A stretch of DNA of 64,000 bases from Desulforhopalus sp. IMCC35007 (GCF_005116575.1 NZ_SWCN01000017.1:1-64000); one strand, 5' to 3'; numbered from the stretch's first letter, positions 36,286 through 45,902 are shown. Translations and numbers: made by a program. The notes: generated from the letters alone by a model not told the origin.

Positions 36286-37107
36286 TTACTTTTGTCCGAT
36301 AGGGCAAAAGTCAAAGTCATTCAATAACAGCGCAAACCGCTCTGCGGTTTTATCCAGGTTATTGTAGTGTCTGAACTTAGACAGTCGTTTGGCGTTTTGC
36401 ATTCTCGGCTGGTCTGGATCAACCTCCCAGGGATGCAGATAAAAAATAAATGGCCGGTTTTCCTTAGAATTAATTCGGTTAAAAGCCATTTTGGTAAACC
36501 AATAAGGGAAGAGACGAAAATATCCTCCTCCGGCAACGGGAATTTTACATCCCATAATATACCAAGTGGAAATTGGATACTCTTTCATATCATAGTTTGG
36601 CAATTTATACTCAAATCGCGGGGCATCAGGAATACCGTAGTTATCATGATACACTGGAAAAATACTTGAATCGTATTCAAACCCAAGTTCCTCCAGAATG
36701 TCCAAGGCCCATAGGGATTTCTTAGTAATTGAATAGCTAGGTGCCCGATAGCCGTAAACCTTTTTTCCAGTTATTTGTTCAATAGTATCTTTTGCCTGCC
36801 GGGTGTCCTCACGAAATTCATCAGGCGTAAGATTGTAAACCAACTGGTGATAATAACTGTGACATGCCACTTCATGTCCTTTGAGGGCAATTTCTCTAAC
36901 CAGGTCAGGATGCTTTTTTGCCGTCCAACCCAGAATGAAAAAAGTAGCCTTTATGTTGTTTACATCAAGAGCATTTAAAATTTTTTGAGTGTTGGGCACA
37001 ACACGAGAAGGATAGATGTTCCAATCATCCTTAGTTATAATATCCCCAAAGGCTGAAACCTGGAAATAATCTTCAACATCAATGGTCAGATAATTACATA
37101 CCTTCAT
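36286..37107 (-). CDS. XrtA-system polysaccharide deacetylase (DUF3473 type)
   Basis: The 273-residue enzyme starts with YLTIDVEDYFQVSAF. This is the variant NodB motif 1 of the exosortase-A-associated deacetylases, in which DVEDYF replaces DDG. It continues with IKATFFILGW and HEVACHSYYHQLVYNLTP (metal histidines near 86-90). The DUF3473 tail has ISTWYIMGCKIPVAGGGYFRLFP and FIFYLHPWEVD. It probably deacetylates the exopolysaccharide. It is the first gene of the sorting sub-operon and is divergent from the amidotransferase at 37489. Confidence 0.9.
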   Translation of the reverse strand: MKVCNYLTIDVEDYFQVSAFGDIITKDDWNIYPSRVVPNTQKILNALDVNNIKATFFILGWTAKKHPDLVREIALKGHEVACHSYYHQLVYNLTPDEFREDTRQAKDTIEQITGKKVYGYRAPSYSITKKSLWALDILEELGFEYDSSIFPVYHDNYGIPDAPRFEYKLPNYDMKEYPISTWYIMGCKIPVAGGGYFRLFPYWFTKMAFNRINSKENRPFIFYLHPWEVDPDQPRMQNAKRLSKFRHYNNLDKTAERFALLLNDFDFCPIGQK

Positions 37108-37488
37108 AATTCAACCTTTTAAAATCCCAACATTGCAAATGTCTTCTAGGTGATCAATTTACTCAACACCTTATTCACGGTTCCGCACCCTAATACCTAT
37201 GTAATCTACTATCATTATTTTCTCGTATCCTAGTTTCTCATTTCACATTAAAAATTGTACAGGAAAAACAAGGAACACCAGCACTGCCCCCTAACACATT
37301 GCTTTTACAATATCAATCAGAACGCCAAAGGTCAAGTTAACGCCATTGATCATTTAGTATAAGTTCTTTTTCGTGGTGTTAAATTAGAGAACGATTCTTT
37401 TAACTGGTAAAAATATATAACTTTTATATAACATTTATTATATGTCCATTATCATCAGTATTAAACTCCAACTATTTGACTTTTTCTT
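37108..37488. promoter_or_regulatory. divergent promoter region, AT-rich
   Basis: This region of 381 bases without a gene lies between divergent starts, so it should drive both the deacetylase-EpsI-exosortase genes and the amidotransferase-ligase genes. The TATAACATTT/CCATTATCATC element at 37427-37458 stands about 30 bases before the amidotransferase ATG. No clear sigma-54 consensus was seen. Confidence 0.5.
37427..37458. promoter_or_regulatory. candidate operator/promoter element, copy 2
   Basis: TATAACATTT is followed 9 bases later by CCATTATCATC, nearly the same two blocks as at 18049-18085, which have a 12-base gap. ACAT and ATGT half sites lie within it. Its presence at two regulatory regions of the same locus suggests a common regulator. 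Confidence 0.35.
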
Positions 37489-39450
37489 ATGTGCGGTATC
37501 GCTGGGTTCTACGATTTTTTAGATCAACAACAAAATTCTCACCGTACTCTTGAGCAAATGATCCACCCCATCACCCACAGGGGACCAGATGGATTTGGAT
37601 TTTTGTTAGAGGGAAGTGTTGGGTTAGCACATGCAAGGCTGTCCATTATTGATCTTGAAGGTGGCTGGCAACCTATCACCAATGAAGACCGTTCTCTATG
37701 GATTATTTTCAATGGTGAGATATTTAATTATCCTGAGTTGCGCATAGAATTAATAAGTAGAGGGCATATTTTCACAACACAATCTGACACAGAAGTTATT
37801 CTCCATCTTTATGAGGAAAAAGGAGTAAGATGCCTTGACGATCTAAACGGACAATTTGCTATTGCGATCTATGACTCGAAAAGGCAGAGCCTTTTTTTGG
37901 CTCGAGACAGGATGGGTATTCGACCGCTTTTTTATACCACTCATAATGGGTCGTTTTATTTTGGATCAGAAATAAAATCGCTTTTCAGCGCAAGCTCATC
38001 GATACCAAGGGAGATTGATCCACGTATAATGAGTGAGATTTTTACTTTCTGGTGTCCTTCTGGAGAAGAGTCCATTTTTACTGGAGTGAAACAACTTCTT
38101 CCTGGCCATTATATGAAGGTCACTTCATCCGGAGTTACTGCACCACAGTGCTACTGGTCCCTGCCCTTTTGTCCTGATGAGCCAGGGTTGTTATCAGAGC
38201 GTGAATATGCTGAAGGATTGAGAGAGTTACTTATCGACGCTGTACGCCTTCGTCTTCGTGCAGATGTACCTGTGGGTGCTTATTTAAGTGGTGGGTTGGA
38301 CTCATCAGCCATCACTTCTATTATCAAAAACTATACGGATAATCCCCTTAAAACCTTTTCTGTAACTTTCAGGGATGAAGTCTACGATGAATCGCAGGAA
38401 CAAAATACTATGGTGGAATACCTCGGCACGGATCACCACCGAGTTCTCTGCTCGTATAAAGATATTGCGACAGCTTTCCCTGAAGTAATCTGGCATGCGG
38501 AAACCCCTATATTACGAACGGCACCGACACCTCTTTTTCTGCTATCAAAACTCGTTCGCCAAAATAATTACAAAGTGGTGCTTACTGGCGAAGGAGCGGA
38601 TGAAGTTCTTGGTGGATATGATATCTTCAAAGAGGCCAAGATAAGGGCTTTCATTCAATCTCAGCCAAATTCAGAACTTCGTCCGCAACTTTTGAAACGT
38701 CTATACCCTTATCTCGCACTATCTCCGACACGATCCGCTGAATATGCACAAAAATTTTTTGCAACAAATGCCGATATAACAGACCCGTTTTTCGCTCATA
38801 GGCCACGTTGGAAAACCACTACTGGAACACATATATTCTTTACTGATGAAACACTGGAGCGCGCATCAAGCACACCTAACGGTCTGTCTTATATGCAAGA
38901 AATTCTGCAGGGAATGGATTTTTTTAATAGAGCCCAGTATTTTGAATGTAAAGTTCTTATGGCAAATTACCTCCTATCGTCTCAGGGCGATCGCATGGCA
39001 ATGGCTAACTCAATTGAGGGCAGATACCCCTTTCTTGATCATAGGGTTGTTGAATATGCTGGCCGCATCCCGATAAAATATAAAATGAAAGTGCTTAATG
39101 AGAAGAATATACTCAAACAAGCGGTGAGTGATATACTACCTGAGAATATCATAAAGCGCAAAAAGCAACCCTACATGGCTCCAGATATAAGCAGTTTTTT
39201 TGGTGATGCAGAACCTGACTACCTAGAGTATTATCTCTCCGAAAGTTTAGTTAAGGAAGCTGGATTATTTAAACACAAGAATGTAGAGAAGTTAATCAAG
39301 AAATGCCGCAAGAAAGGCAGGCAAGGCTTTAAAGAAAATATGGCATTTGTTGGTATCTTATCCAGCCAGATACTTTATGACAAGATGATTAAAAATTTTA
39401 AGATTGAAACACCGAAAGTGTTGGATAATGTAAGGGTGGTTGGCAGTTAG
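37489..39450 (+). CDS. XrtA-type asparagine synthase-like amidotransferase
   Basis: The 653-residue protein begins MCGIAGFYDF, placing Cys2 as the nucleophile, with HRGPDGFGFLLEG and ARLSIIDLEGG of the glutaminase domain. The second domain has the PP-loop YLSGGLDSSAIT near 265 and VVLTGEGADEVLGGYDIF near 365. Length and company (ACP, AMP-ligase) fit amidotransferase 1 of exosortase-A systems (TIGR03108). The acceptor may be an uronate or a carrier-bound acid. No good Shine-Dalgarno precedes the ATG, but the Cys2 requirement fixes the start. The tail beyond 600 is basic. Confidence 0.88.
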   Translation: MCGIAGFYDFLDQQQNSHRTLEQMIHPITHRGPDGFGFLLEGSVGLAHARLSIIDLEGGWQPITNEDRSLWIIFNGEIFNYPELRIELISRGHIFTTQSDTEVILHLYEEKGVRCLDDLNGQFAIAIYDSKRQSLFLARDRMGIRPLFYTTHNGSFYFGSEIKSLFSASSSIPREIDPRIMSEIFTFWCPSGEESIFTGVKQLLPGHYMKVTSSGVTAPQCYWSLPFCPDEPGLLSEREYAEGLRELLIDAVRLRLRADVPVGAYLSGGLDSSAITSIIKNYTDNPLKTFSVTFRDEVYDESQEQNTMVEYLGTDHHRVLCSYKDIATAFPEVIWHAETPILRTAPTPLFLLSKLVRQNNYKVVLTGEGADEVLGGYDIFKEAKIRAFIQSQPNSELRPQLLKRLYPYLALSPTRSAEYAQKFFATNADITDPFFAHRPRWKTTTGTHIFFTDETLERASSTPNGLSYMQEILQGMDFFNRAQYFECKVLMANYLLSSQGDRMAMANSIEGRYPFLDHRVVEYAGRIPIKYKMKVLNEKNILKQAVSDILPENIIKRKKQPYMAPDISSFFGDAEPDYLEYYLSESLVKEAGLFKHKNVEKLIKKCRKKGRQGFKENMAFVGILSSQILYDKMIKNFKIETPKVLDNVRVVGS

Positions 39451-39462
39451 CCCGCATTTATC

Positions 39463-39738
39463 ATGAAAATTGTGTCGATTGGGTTAAGATTATTTCAATA
39501 CAGTTCGTTCATCAAAACGAAAAATTTACACAATTTTCACCAAAGGTCAGCCCAGGCGACGCCATCCGAAGTCTGCGCTTATCTGCTGCAGTATTTTGCC
39601 AGCAAACATAGTTTACTATCGGAGTCTACGCTTACCTGTCAACTGCCAAAAACTTTGAACATGACACCACCTGAACTGATGAGAAATACGGACAAACCTC
39701 TGATCAGAATATTAAACAATTTGGAAAATAAAACATGA
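39463..39738 (+). CDS. small hypothetical ORF in the amidotransferase operon
   Basis: This is a possible 91-residue basic, soluble protein. It starts 12 bases after the amidotransferase stop and overlaps the acyl-carrier start by four bases (ATGA), so its position is operon-like. No family, signal or helix is visible. It contains several polar runs (QRSAQATPSEVCAYLL, PKTLNMTPPELMRN). It may be a true short gene or a chance open frame; the coupling to the ACP start favours the former. Confidence 0.35.
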   Translation: MKIVSIGLRLFQYSSFIKTKNLHNFHQRSAQATPSEVCAYLLQYFASKHSLLSESTLTCQLPKTLNMTPPELMRNTDKPLIRILNNLENKT

Positions 39739-39986
39739 AAGAATACATACCTAAAATCAGAGCATTTATCTTTGAAAATTTTCTTTTTGATGCCGAAGAA
39801 GATTCACTGCAAAATGAAAGTTCTTTTTTAGAACAGGGGATTATTGATTCAACAGGAGTACTGGAGTTAGTTGAATGGTTAGAAGAAGAGTTTTCTATTA
39901 CAGTGGATGATGATGAATTGATTCCAGAAAATCTTGACAGTGTCCTTCTTCTTTCAGCCTATATCGATAGAAAAAAACAGGCATGA
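39735..39986 (+). CDS. acyl carrier protein, exosortase-locus type
   Basis: The 83-residue acidic carrier has the phosphopantetheine attachment serine Ser39 in GIIDSTGVLELVEWLE, the D-S-x core of acyl carrier proteins. DELIPENLDSVLLLSAYI is the usual final helix. It is translated immediately after the small ORF and overlaps the ligase start (ATGA). Together with the AMP-ligase it would load an acyl or aminoacyl group that may be passed to the polymer or the amidotransferase. Confidence 0.88.
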   Translation: MKEYIPKIRAFIFENFLFDAEEDSLQNESSFLEQGIIDSTGVLELVEWLEEEFSITVDDDELIPENLDSVLLLSAYIDRKKQA

Positions 39987-41479
39987 CAAAATCCACCCTA
40001 GTTCAGTCGTATCTTCAGCAAGCTTTCTTTTCTTCTCCGGATAAAACAGCTATAGTTTCCGGCCAAGAGAGAATCAGCTACAGTGAACTTTACAGTCGAT
40101 CGGAAAATATCTGTCAATGGTTACTACAAAATGATCTCAAGGTTGGTGACCGGGTTGGTTTATTAACGGATCAACCCTGTGAGTATATAGCTGCTTATTT
40201 TGGTGTATTGAATGCGGGTGGTATTGTTGTCGGCCTCAACACCCAGACCTCAGACCATGCTCTTGAGGCTGTTCTCGAAGATAGTGGTATTTCTATCGTC
40301 CTATCCCACAATAAGTTTCTAAAACATGGTTCCGTTATAAAGAACGCGCCTTCTGTTCGAGTTTTTGAGACGAACATTCCGGCGCTGTGGGGAAATGAGA
40401 AACAAGCGGCAATCCAAGCGCGTCCACAGCTCAATACAGAAGATATCTGCCAGATTATCTATACATCAGGGACAACCGGTACTCCCAAAGGTATAATGCT
40501 CAGGCATCGTAATTTAATCGCAAATACACAATCTGTGATTGAGTACCTTGAGCTTACTCCGCACGACTCGGTTATGGCCGTCCTGCCTTTTTTTTATTCA
40601 TACGGTAATTCTGTAATGCTCACCCATATTGGTGTCGGAGCAACATTAATCGTTAACCAGAGTTTTACCTATCCAAATGTCATACTCGACCAGATGGCAG
40701 CTGAAGAGGTAACTGGTTTTTCAGGAGTACCATCGAGTTTTGCCATTCTGCTGCACCGCTCTGCAGTGAGAGAACGAAATTTCCCCAAACTGCGTTACCT
40801 GACTCAGGCAGGTGCGCCCATGTCTCCAACGCTTGCAACGGACCTCTCGTCGGTGTTTAAAGGAGTAAAAATTTTCATTATGTATGGCCAGACCGAGGCA
40901 TCTTCTCGTCTGAGTTATCTCGATCCTGAAAGACTTAAAGATAAAGCCGGATCTATTGGCAAGGCAATACCAGGTGTCATACTAACAGTCTGTCGACCTG
41001 ATGGTTCGGCTGCAGAGCCCGGCGAACTTGGGGAAATTGTTGCAACCGGTGAAAATATTATGGCCGGGTATTGGGGAAATTCTAAAGAAACAGCGAAGGT
41101 AATTAAAAGTGGCAGGTTATGGACAGGAGACCTTGCCAGAATTGACAATGATGGTTTTATTTTTATCGAGAGCCGGAAGAGTGATATGATTAAATCCGGT
41201 TCCCATAGAATTGGTCCAAAAGAAATTGAAGAAACCATACTACAGCTTCCCTCTACCCACGAAGTTGCTGTCGTTGGGCGGCCAGATGAGATTCTCGGTG
41301 AAAAAATTGTTGCCTTTGTCGTGCTTAAAGATGGCTGTGATGTTACAGAAAGAGAGGTAATCGGTCACTGCCGGCGTAACCTTCCCGCCTTTAAAGTCCC
41401 ACATCAAATTACTTTTATCAGTGATTTACCTAAAACCGTTTCGGGTAAGATTCAAAAAATAGCGCTGAAAAATGAGTGA
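39983..41479 (+). CDS. AMP-forming acyl ligase, exosortase A-associated
   Basis: This 498-residue member of the ANL superfamily has the P-loop YTSGTTGTPKGIMLRHRNL near 158-176 and YGQTEASSRLSYL (A5) near 302. LWTGDLARIDNDGF follows near 380, then SDMIKSGSHRIGPKEIEE (hinge and A8). The catalytic lysine block TVSGKIQK closes the protein at the C-terminus. It adenylates a carboxylic acid and loads it on the adjacent carrier protein, whose gene it overlaps. It fits TIGR03098-type ligases of exosortase loci. The acid is unknown. Confidence 0.88.
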   Translation: MTKSTLVQSYLQQAFFSSPDKTAIVSGQERISYSELYSRSENICQWLLQNDLKVGDRVGLLTDQPCEYIAAYFGVLNAGGIVVGLNTQTSDHALEAVLEDSGISIVLSHNKFLKHGSVIKNAPSVRVFETNIPALWGNEKQAAIQARPQLNTEDICQIIYTSGTTGTPKGIMLRHRNLIANTQSVIEYLELTPHDSVMAVLPFFYSYGNSVMLTHIGVGATLIVNQSFTYPNVILDQMAAEEVTGFSGVPSSFAILLHRSAVRERNFPKLRYLTQAGAPMSPTLATDLSSVFKGVKIFIMYGQTEASSRLSYLDPERLKDKAGSIGKAIPGVILTVCRPDGSAAEPGELGEIVATGENIMAGYWGNSKETAKVIKSGRLWTGDLARIDNDGFIFIESRKSDMIKSGSHRIGPKEIEETILQLPSTHEVAVVGRPDEILGEKIVAFVVLKDGCDVTEREVIGHCRRNLPAFKVPHQITFISDLPKTVSGKIQKIALKNE

Positions 41480-41565
41480 ACAATTTCTCTACATCCACAC
41501 ACCTTTCGGCCTTTCTGCACCTCCAATGAATGTCATTTACATGATTACAAAAGCTGCAACCATCA

Positions 41566-41580
41566 CCAAGAATATCTTGG
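41566..41580 (+). terminator. weak hairpin before the VanZ gene
   Basis: CCAAGA-ATA-TCTTGG is a 6-bp stem followed by an AT-rich, T-containing stretch. It ends 26 bases before the next start, so it may attenuate or partly terminate the ligase transcript. Confidence 0.4.
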
Positions 41581-41606
41581 ATAATATTTTAATTTTAGAA
41601 ACTTAA

Positions 41607-42533
41607 ATGTTTCATTCTCCCTATAAATGGTGTTTTTTAGTCCTCGTTATCGCCTCGCCTCTATTTGTTTGGGGCGGCCCAGATTTATATTCGCATCGCC
41701 TGTTGACCGAACTTTGGAATTTGGGGCACCTTGTTTTTTTTGCTCTCTTCGTTGTTCTCCTCGACCACTACTGGTACTCACAACAACGTTCAAAATTCTT
41801 TAGAATTTTTGCCACTTTGATTGTTTTGCTGAGTATTGGCTTAACAACAGAGTTGATCCAGTTTGGCATTGCCGGCCGTTATTTTTCTTGGATTGATCTT
41901 TGTAGAGACATATCAGGTGGATTCATTGTCTTATTCTGGAAAATTAGTCAAAAAGAAGCTAGAGTTCAAGGCGCACTTTTTAGACTAATTGCTTTACTTC
42001 TCCTTTGTATCAATATGATTCCACTGCTAAAAATAAGTTTTGACACATACCATTCATACAGAGAATTCCCCTTACTTGCCGGGTTTGAGCATAAAACTGA
42101 ATTAAGTCGATGGGACGGACTGGCAAGACTAAGCCTTGATTCACAGATACATCTACAAGGCAACTACTCGGGAAAAATTGAACTTGGCACTGAACAATAT
42201 AGCGGCGTATTTCTTAATCAATTTCCGCGAAACTGGAGCAATCACAAGGCTCTGTCTTTTAATGTTTATAATCCTGGACCGAGTTTACAGTTACACTATA
42301 GGGTCCATGACAATTTGCACAGTGGTGATTTCCAGGATTTCTCCAATCGCTTTAACGGGAGCTCAGTTTTAGATCATGGGTGGAACGAAATAATCATCCC
42401 GATGGCGGATATTCTCCACGGACCTCAAAATCGAAAAATGAACCTGGATAAAATTCAGAGTTTTGGTATTTTTGTCGTGCAACAGAAGGACAAACGGATC
42501 ATTTACATCGACAATGTTCGTCTACAGCAATAA
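41607..42533 (+). CDS. VanZ-like membrane protein fused to a beta-sandwich domain
   Basis: The 308-residue protein has an N-terminal VanZ-like region with four helices (about 1-140). LGHLVFFALFVVLLDHYW and TTELIQFGIAGRYFSWIDLCRDISGG are the recognisable VanZ acidic and FxGRxxxxxD blocks. The C-terminal half (about 165-308) is a CIA30/carbohydrate-binding-like beta sandwich ending in RIIYIDNVRL. It would face the periplasm and may bind the polysaccharide. The fusion is seen in several exopolysaccharide loci. It ends at a bidirectional terminator. Confidence 0.7.
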   Translation: MFHSPYKWCFLVLVIASPLFVWGGPDLYSHRLLTELWNLGHLVFFALFVVLLDHYWYSQQRSKFFRIFATLIVLLSIGLTTELIQFGIAGRYFSWIDLCRDISGGFIVLFWKISQKEARVQGALFRLIALLLLCINMIPLLKISFDTYHSYREFPLLAGFEHKTELSRWDGLARLSLDSQIHLQGNYSGKIELGTEQYSGVFLNQFPRNWSNHKALSFNVYNPGPSLQLHYRVHDNLHSGDFQDFSNRFNGSSVLDHGWNEIIIPMADILHGPQNRKMNLDKIQSFGIFVVQQKDKRIIYIDNVRLQQ

Positions 42534-42601
42534 ATGCTTTTATTTTGACAGGGCTGGCATCACAGCCATATTCACGCCATGGGATAATTGAACGTAACAA
42601 A

Positions 42602-42644
42602 AATGCCAAAAATCAGAAGACATTGGTTCCTGACTTTTGGCATT
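42602..42644. terminator. bidirectional intrinsic terminator
   Basis: AATGCCAAAA at 42602-42611 pairs with TTTTGGCATT at 42635-42644. An inner TCAG/CTGA stem follows, and the ends are rich in A and T. It lies between the convergent VanZ and PKD-protein genes. Confidence 0.75.
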
Positions 42645-42744
42645 GTTGGTAAACAACATTGAAGCGGGTTCTAAAACCGCGATTTATGCTCTCGTACTGT
42701 AATCCCTCCTGCGACAGCTCGATCTTACCGTTTATTTGAACATT

Positions 42745-45700
42745 TTATTCATCATTTAACAGCAGTGAGTTGATTATATTAATGATACTCTTAACCTTTT
42801 TCCCGCGCAAAAATCTTTCATACTCAGCAGCTGTCAATACCGCGATAGTCTGACTAACTTCAGTTGCAGCTCCCCTACCATCCTCAACGATAAGTTTTAC
42901 TGAAAAGACTCCTGTATTTTCATAGGTGTGTTCAACGACAACACCAGATGCAGTAGCACCATCTCCAAAAGTCCAACTATAAATGAGGTTATCACCATCA
43001 GGATCATTGGACCCCGAAGCATCAAACTCAACACTGAACGGTACTGCCCCCACTGTCGACGTTTGTGTAAATACTGCAATTGGATCGGTATTTTCTTCAA
43101 CAGCTGCTGCGCTGGCGGTAATAAATATTGTTGTCTCAGCCAGATTGCCGTTGTTATCTGTTACCTTAAGGACAACCAGATACACCCCTGCCTGACTGAA
43201 AGAATGCTCTACGGTGACCCCATATTGGTTCTCGCTTCCATCTCCAAAATCCCACTCATAGGAAGCTATAGTATTCCCGGGAGCGCATGTTGAACTTCCA
43301 CCGTTGAAAACAGCTACAAAGGGAACAGTCCCTTCACCAGAATCGACTTCAGCAATGGCCGTTGGTGGAATCTGGTCCCCACTAGTTGTTTCAGAAACAG
43401 TAATAACTATATGTTCCTGCAGAGATGAACCATTGTCATCAACAACAGTTAGAGTTGCTGTGTAGTTTCCAACGGAACTGTAGCTATGACTGACGGCAGG
43501 ACCAGTAGCGATATCACCATCACCAAAATTCCAGGAATACGAACTTATTGAACCAGTTGAACCTGAGCCATCAAAATTGACAGTTAATGGCACCTCACCT
43601 TCGCTATTGTTAACATTTATGTTAGCTGAAAGTGGTTCTACTGTGCCACCTGATGGAAAGACCGTAATCACATTCGTAAAATCACTTTCATCACTTCCGT
43701 TGTAGGCTGTTAGTGCAAAATGGTAGGTTGTGTTGTCTAGAAGTCCACTAATCGTAAAACTTGTCACCTTGCCGAGGTCAATCGGAGATGAGCCTTCTGC
43801 AGCACCAGTCCCATCAAAAGGAGGAGCCGCCTCACCACCTTTTTTATAATACAGTTTATACCCTTCAACAGGTTCTGGGTTGGCAGTCCAGCTGAACGAG
43901 TAACTTGCTCCTGCTGGCTCAACATCACTGACAACTATCACTACACTTTTTTGAGATATCTGTCCTGCCGAGTCGCTAACCGTTAAAGTAATGGTATAAG
44001 TTCCAGGTTCACTATAGACATGGGTGAGCGACTGACCAGAGCCTGCAACACTGTTATCTCCAAAATTCCAAACGTACGAAGAAATATCCCCAGTTGAATC
44101 AGCACCATTAACAGTAACGCTCAATGGTGCAGTACCTGTAGTTGCAGAAGCAGTGATTGCCGCAATCGGTGGTTCAGGAAAGATTACTTCTGTAACTGTT
44201 ATTGTCGTACTTGCTTCTTTTGAAACACCATTACCATCCTCAACCGTCAAGACTGCCGTATATGATCCAGAATTCTGGTATGTATGTGACACACTGCTAC
44301 CAGTCCCTGTGCCACCATCACCAAAGACCCATGAGTAACCCGTAATAGATCCATTGGAGCTGGAAGCATCAAAATTGACTACTAAGGGAGCATCACCTGA
44401 CTGTTTATCAACGCTTATTTTTGCTGAAAGTGGGTCCGAAACAGTTATACTGACACTCGCCTGTTCTGTCTGGCCTGCACCGTCTGTAATTGTCAAGACC
44501 GCCGTATATGACCCAGAATTTTGGTATGTATGCGATACACTGCTACCAGTCCCTGTAGCGCCATCACCAAAGACCCATGAATAACCCGTAATAGATCCAG
44601 TAGAGCTGGAAGCATTAAAATTAACTGCTAAGGGAGCCTCACCTGACTGTTTATCAACGCTTATTTTTGCTGAAAGTGGGTCCAAAACAGTAATACTGAC
44701 ACTCGCCTGTTCTGTCTGGCCTGCACCGTCTGCTATTGTCAAGACTGCCGTATATGATCCAGAATTCTGATATGTATGCGATACACTGCTGCCAGTTCCT
44801 GTACCGCCATCACCAAATACCCATGAATAACCAGTAATAGATCCAGTAGAACTGGAAGCATCAAAATTGACTGCTAAGGGAGCATCGCCTGATTGTTTAT
44901 CAACACTTATTATTGCTGAAAGTTGATCTACAGTACCACCTGTTGGGAAAACCGTGATCACATCAGTGTAATCACTTTCATCAGTTCCGTTGTAGGCAGT
45001 CAGTGCAAAATGGTAGGTGGTGTTATCTAGAAGCCCACTCACCGTACAACTTGTCACCTTGCCCAGATCAATTGGAGATGAGCCTTCTGCAGCACCTGTC
45101 CCATCAAAAGGAGGACCAGCCACACCGCCCTTTTTATAATAAAGTTTATAACCTGCCACAGGCTCGGCATTGGCAGTCCAGCTAAACGAATAACTTGCTC
45201 CTGCCAAGGTAACATCACTGACGACAATCACTACGCTGCTTTGAGATGTCTGACCAGTACCGTCTGCTATTGTCAAGACTGCCGTATATGATCCAGGATT
45301 TTGGTAGGTGTGCGATACGCTACCACCAGTTCCAGTATTGCCATCACCAAAGACCCAGGAATAACCCGTAATGACTCCGGTAGAGCTGGAAGCATCAAAA
45401 CTGATCGTCAAGGGCGCCTCACCTGACTGTTTATCAACACTTATTTTTGCTGAAAGTGGGTCGACAGTGCCAACTGTTGGGAAAACCGTGATCACATCAG
45501 TGTAATCACTTTCATCAGTTCCGTTGTAGGCAGTCAGAGCAAAATGGTAGGTGGTGTTGTCTAGAAGTCCACTAATGGTAAAACTTGTCACCTTGCCCAG
45601 GTCAATTGGAGATGAGCCTTCAGTGGCACCTGTTCCATCAAAAGGAGGCCCCGCAACACCACCCATTTTATAGTAAAGTCTATAACCTTCTACCGGTTCG

Positions 45701-45819
45701 GCGTTGGCTGACCAGCTGAAGGAGTAGTCTTTTGCAAAGGAGATACTGCACCCAAGGACGATAGCGAGCAATGTTAGCAGGATAGTGGAACTATATTTAG
45801 CTATTTTGTACATCTTCAT
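42745..45819 (-). CDS. secreted multi-repeat PKD / fibronectin-III protein
   Basis: The 1,024-residue protein has a signal peptide (ILLTLLAIVLGCSISFA). The order is FN3, PKD, FN3, PKD x4, FN3, PKD x3, giving eight PKD and three FN3-like modules. PKD units show WVFGDG and VSHTYQNSGSYTAVLT; FN3 units show GYKLYYKKGG and NTTYHFALTAYNG. Such arrays are extended spacers for adhesion or glycan contact at the surface. No catalytic domain or C-terminal anchor was found; the tail ends FLRGKKVKSIINIINS. AAAGG stands just before the ATG. Its place beside the exopolysaccharide locus suggests a matrix protein. Confidence 0.85.
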   Translation of the reverse strand: MKMYKIAKYSSTILLTLLAIVLGCSISFAKDYSFSWSANAEPVEGYRLYYKMGGVAGPPFDGTGATEGSSPIDLGKVTSFTISGLLDNTTYHFALTAYNGTDESDYTDVITVFPTVGTVDPLSAKISVDKQSGEAPLTISFDASSSTGVITGYSWVFGDGNTGTGGSVSHTYQNPGSYTAVLTIADGTGQTSQSSVVIVVSDVTLAGASYSFSWTANAEPVAGYKLYYKKGGVAGPPFDGTGAAEGSSPIDLGKVTSCTVSGLLDNTTYHFALTAYNGTDESDYTDVITVFPTGGTVDQLSAIISVDKQSGDAPLAVNFDASSSTGSITGYSWVFGDGGTGTGSSVSHTYQNSGSYTAVLTIADGAGQTEQASVSITVLDPLSAKISVDKQSGEAPLAVNFNASSSTGSITGYSWVFGDGATGTGSSVSHTYQNSGSYTAVLTITDGAGQTEQASVSITVSDPLSAKISVDKQSGDAPLVVNFDASSSNGSITGYSWVFGDGGTGTGSSVSHTYQNSGSYTAVLTVEDGNGVSKEASTTITVTEVIFPEPPIAAITASATTGTAPLSVTVNGADSTGDISSYVWNFGDNSVAGSGQSLTHVYSEPGTYTITLTVSDSAGQISQKSVVIVVSDVEPAGASYSFSWTANPEPVEGYKLYYKKGGEAAPPFDGTGAAEGSSPIDLGKVTSFTISGLLDNTTYHFALTAYNGSDESDFTNVITVFPSGGTVEPLSANINVNNSEGEVPLTVNFDGSGSTGSISSYSWNFGDGDIATGPAVSHSYSSVGNYTATLTVVDDNGSSLQEHIVITVSETTSGDQIPPTAIAEVDSGEGTVPFVAVFNGGSSTCAPGNTIASYEWDFGDGSENQYGVTVEHSFSQAGVYLVVLKVTDNNGNLAETTIFITASAAAVEENTDPIAVFTQTSTVGAVPFSVEFDASGSNDPDGDNLIYSWTFGDGATASGVVVEHTYENTGVFSVKLIVEDGRGAATEVSQTIAVLTAAEYERFLRGKKVKSIINIINSLLLNDE
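43620..45760 (-). repeat. near-identical tandem DNA repeats inside the PKD gene
   Basis: PKD modules recur with a 246-bp period: the block GCCGTATATGA appears at about 44255, 44501 and 44747, then again 534 bases on. The 534-base step equals one FN3 module (288 bp) plus one PKD module. The copies are nearly identical at DNA level, which points to recent unequal crossing-over or gene conversion and may produce length variants. Confidence 0.8.
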
Positions 45820-45902
45820 ATACCTTTAAGGTGTTTACTTTCAAGACACTGGCGTTCCCCCCTCCTGTCAACACCCTGTGGCCTCAAATTATGGTGAGCC
45901 AG

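Noticed and set aside
43620-45760. Regular DNA repeats as a CRISPR array
   Set aside because: The 246-bp period keeps the reading frame and encodes PKD and FN3 modules; there are no short repeats with unique spacers.
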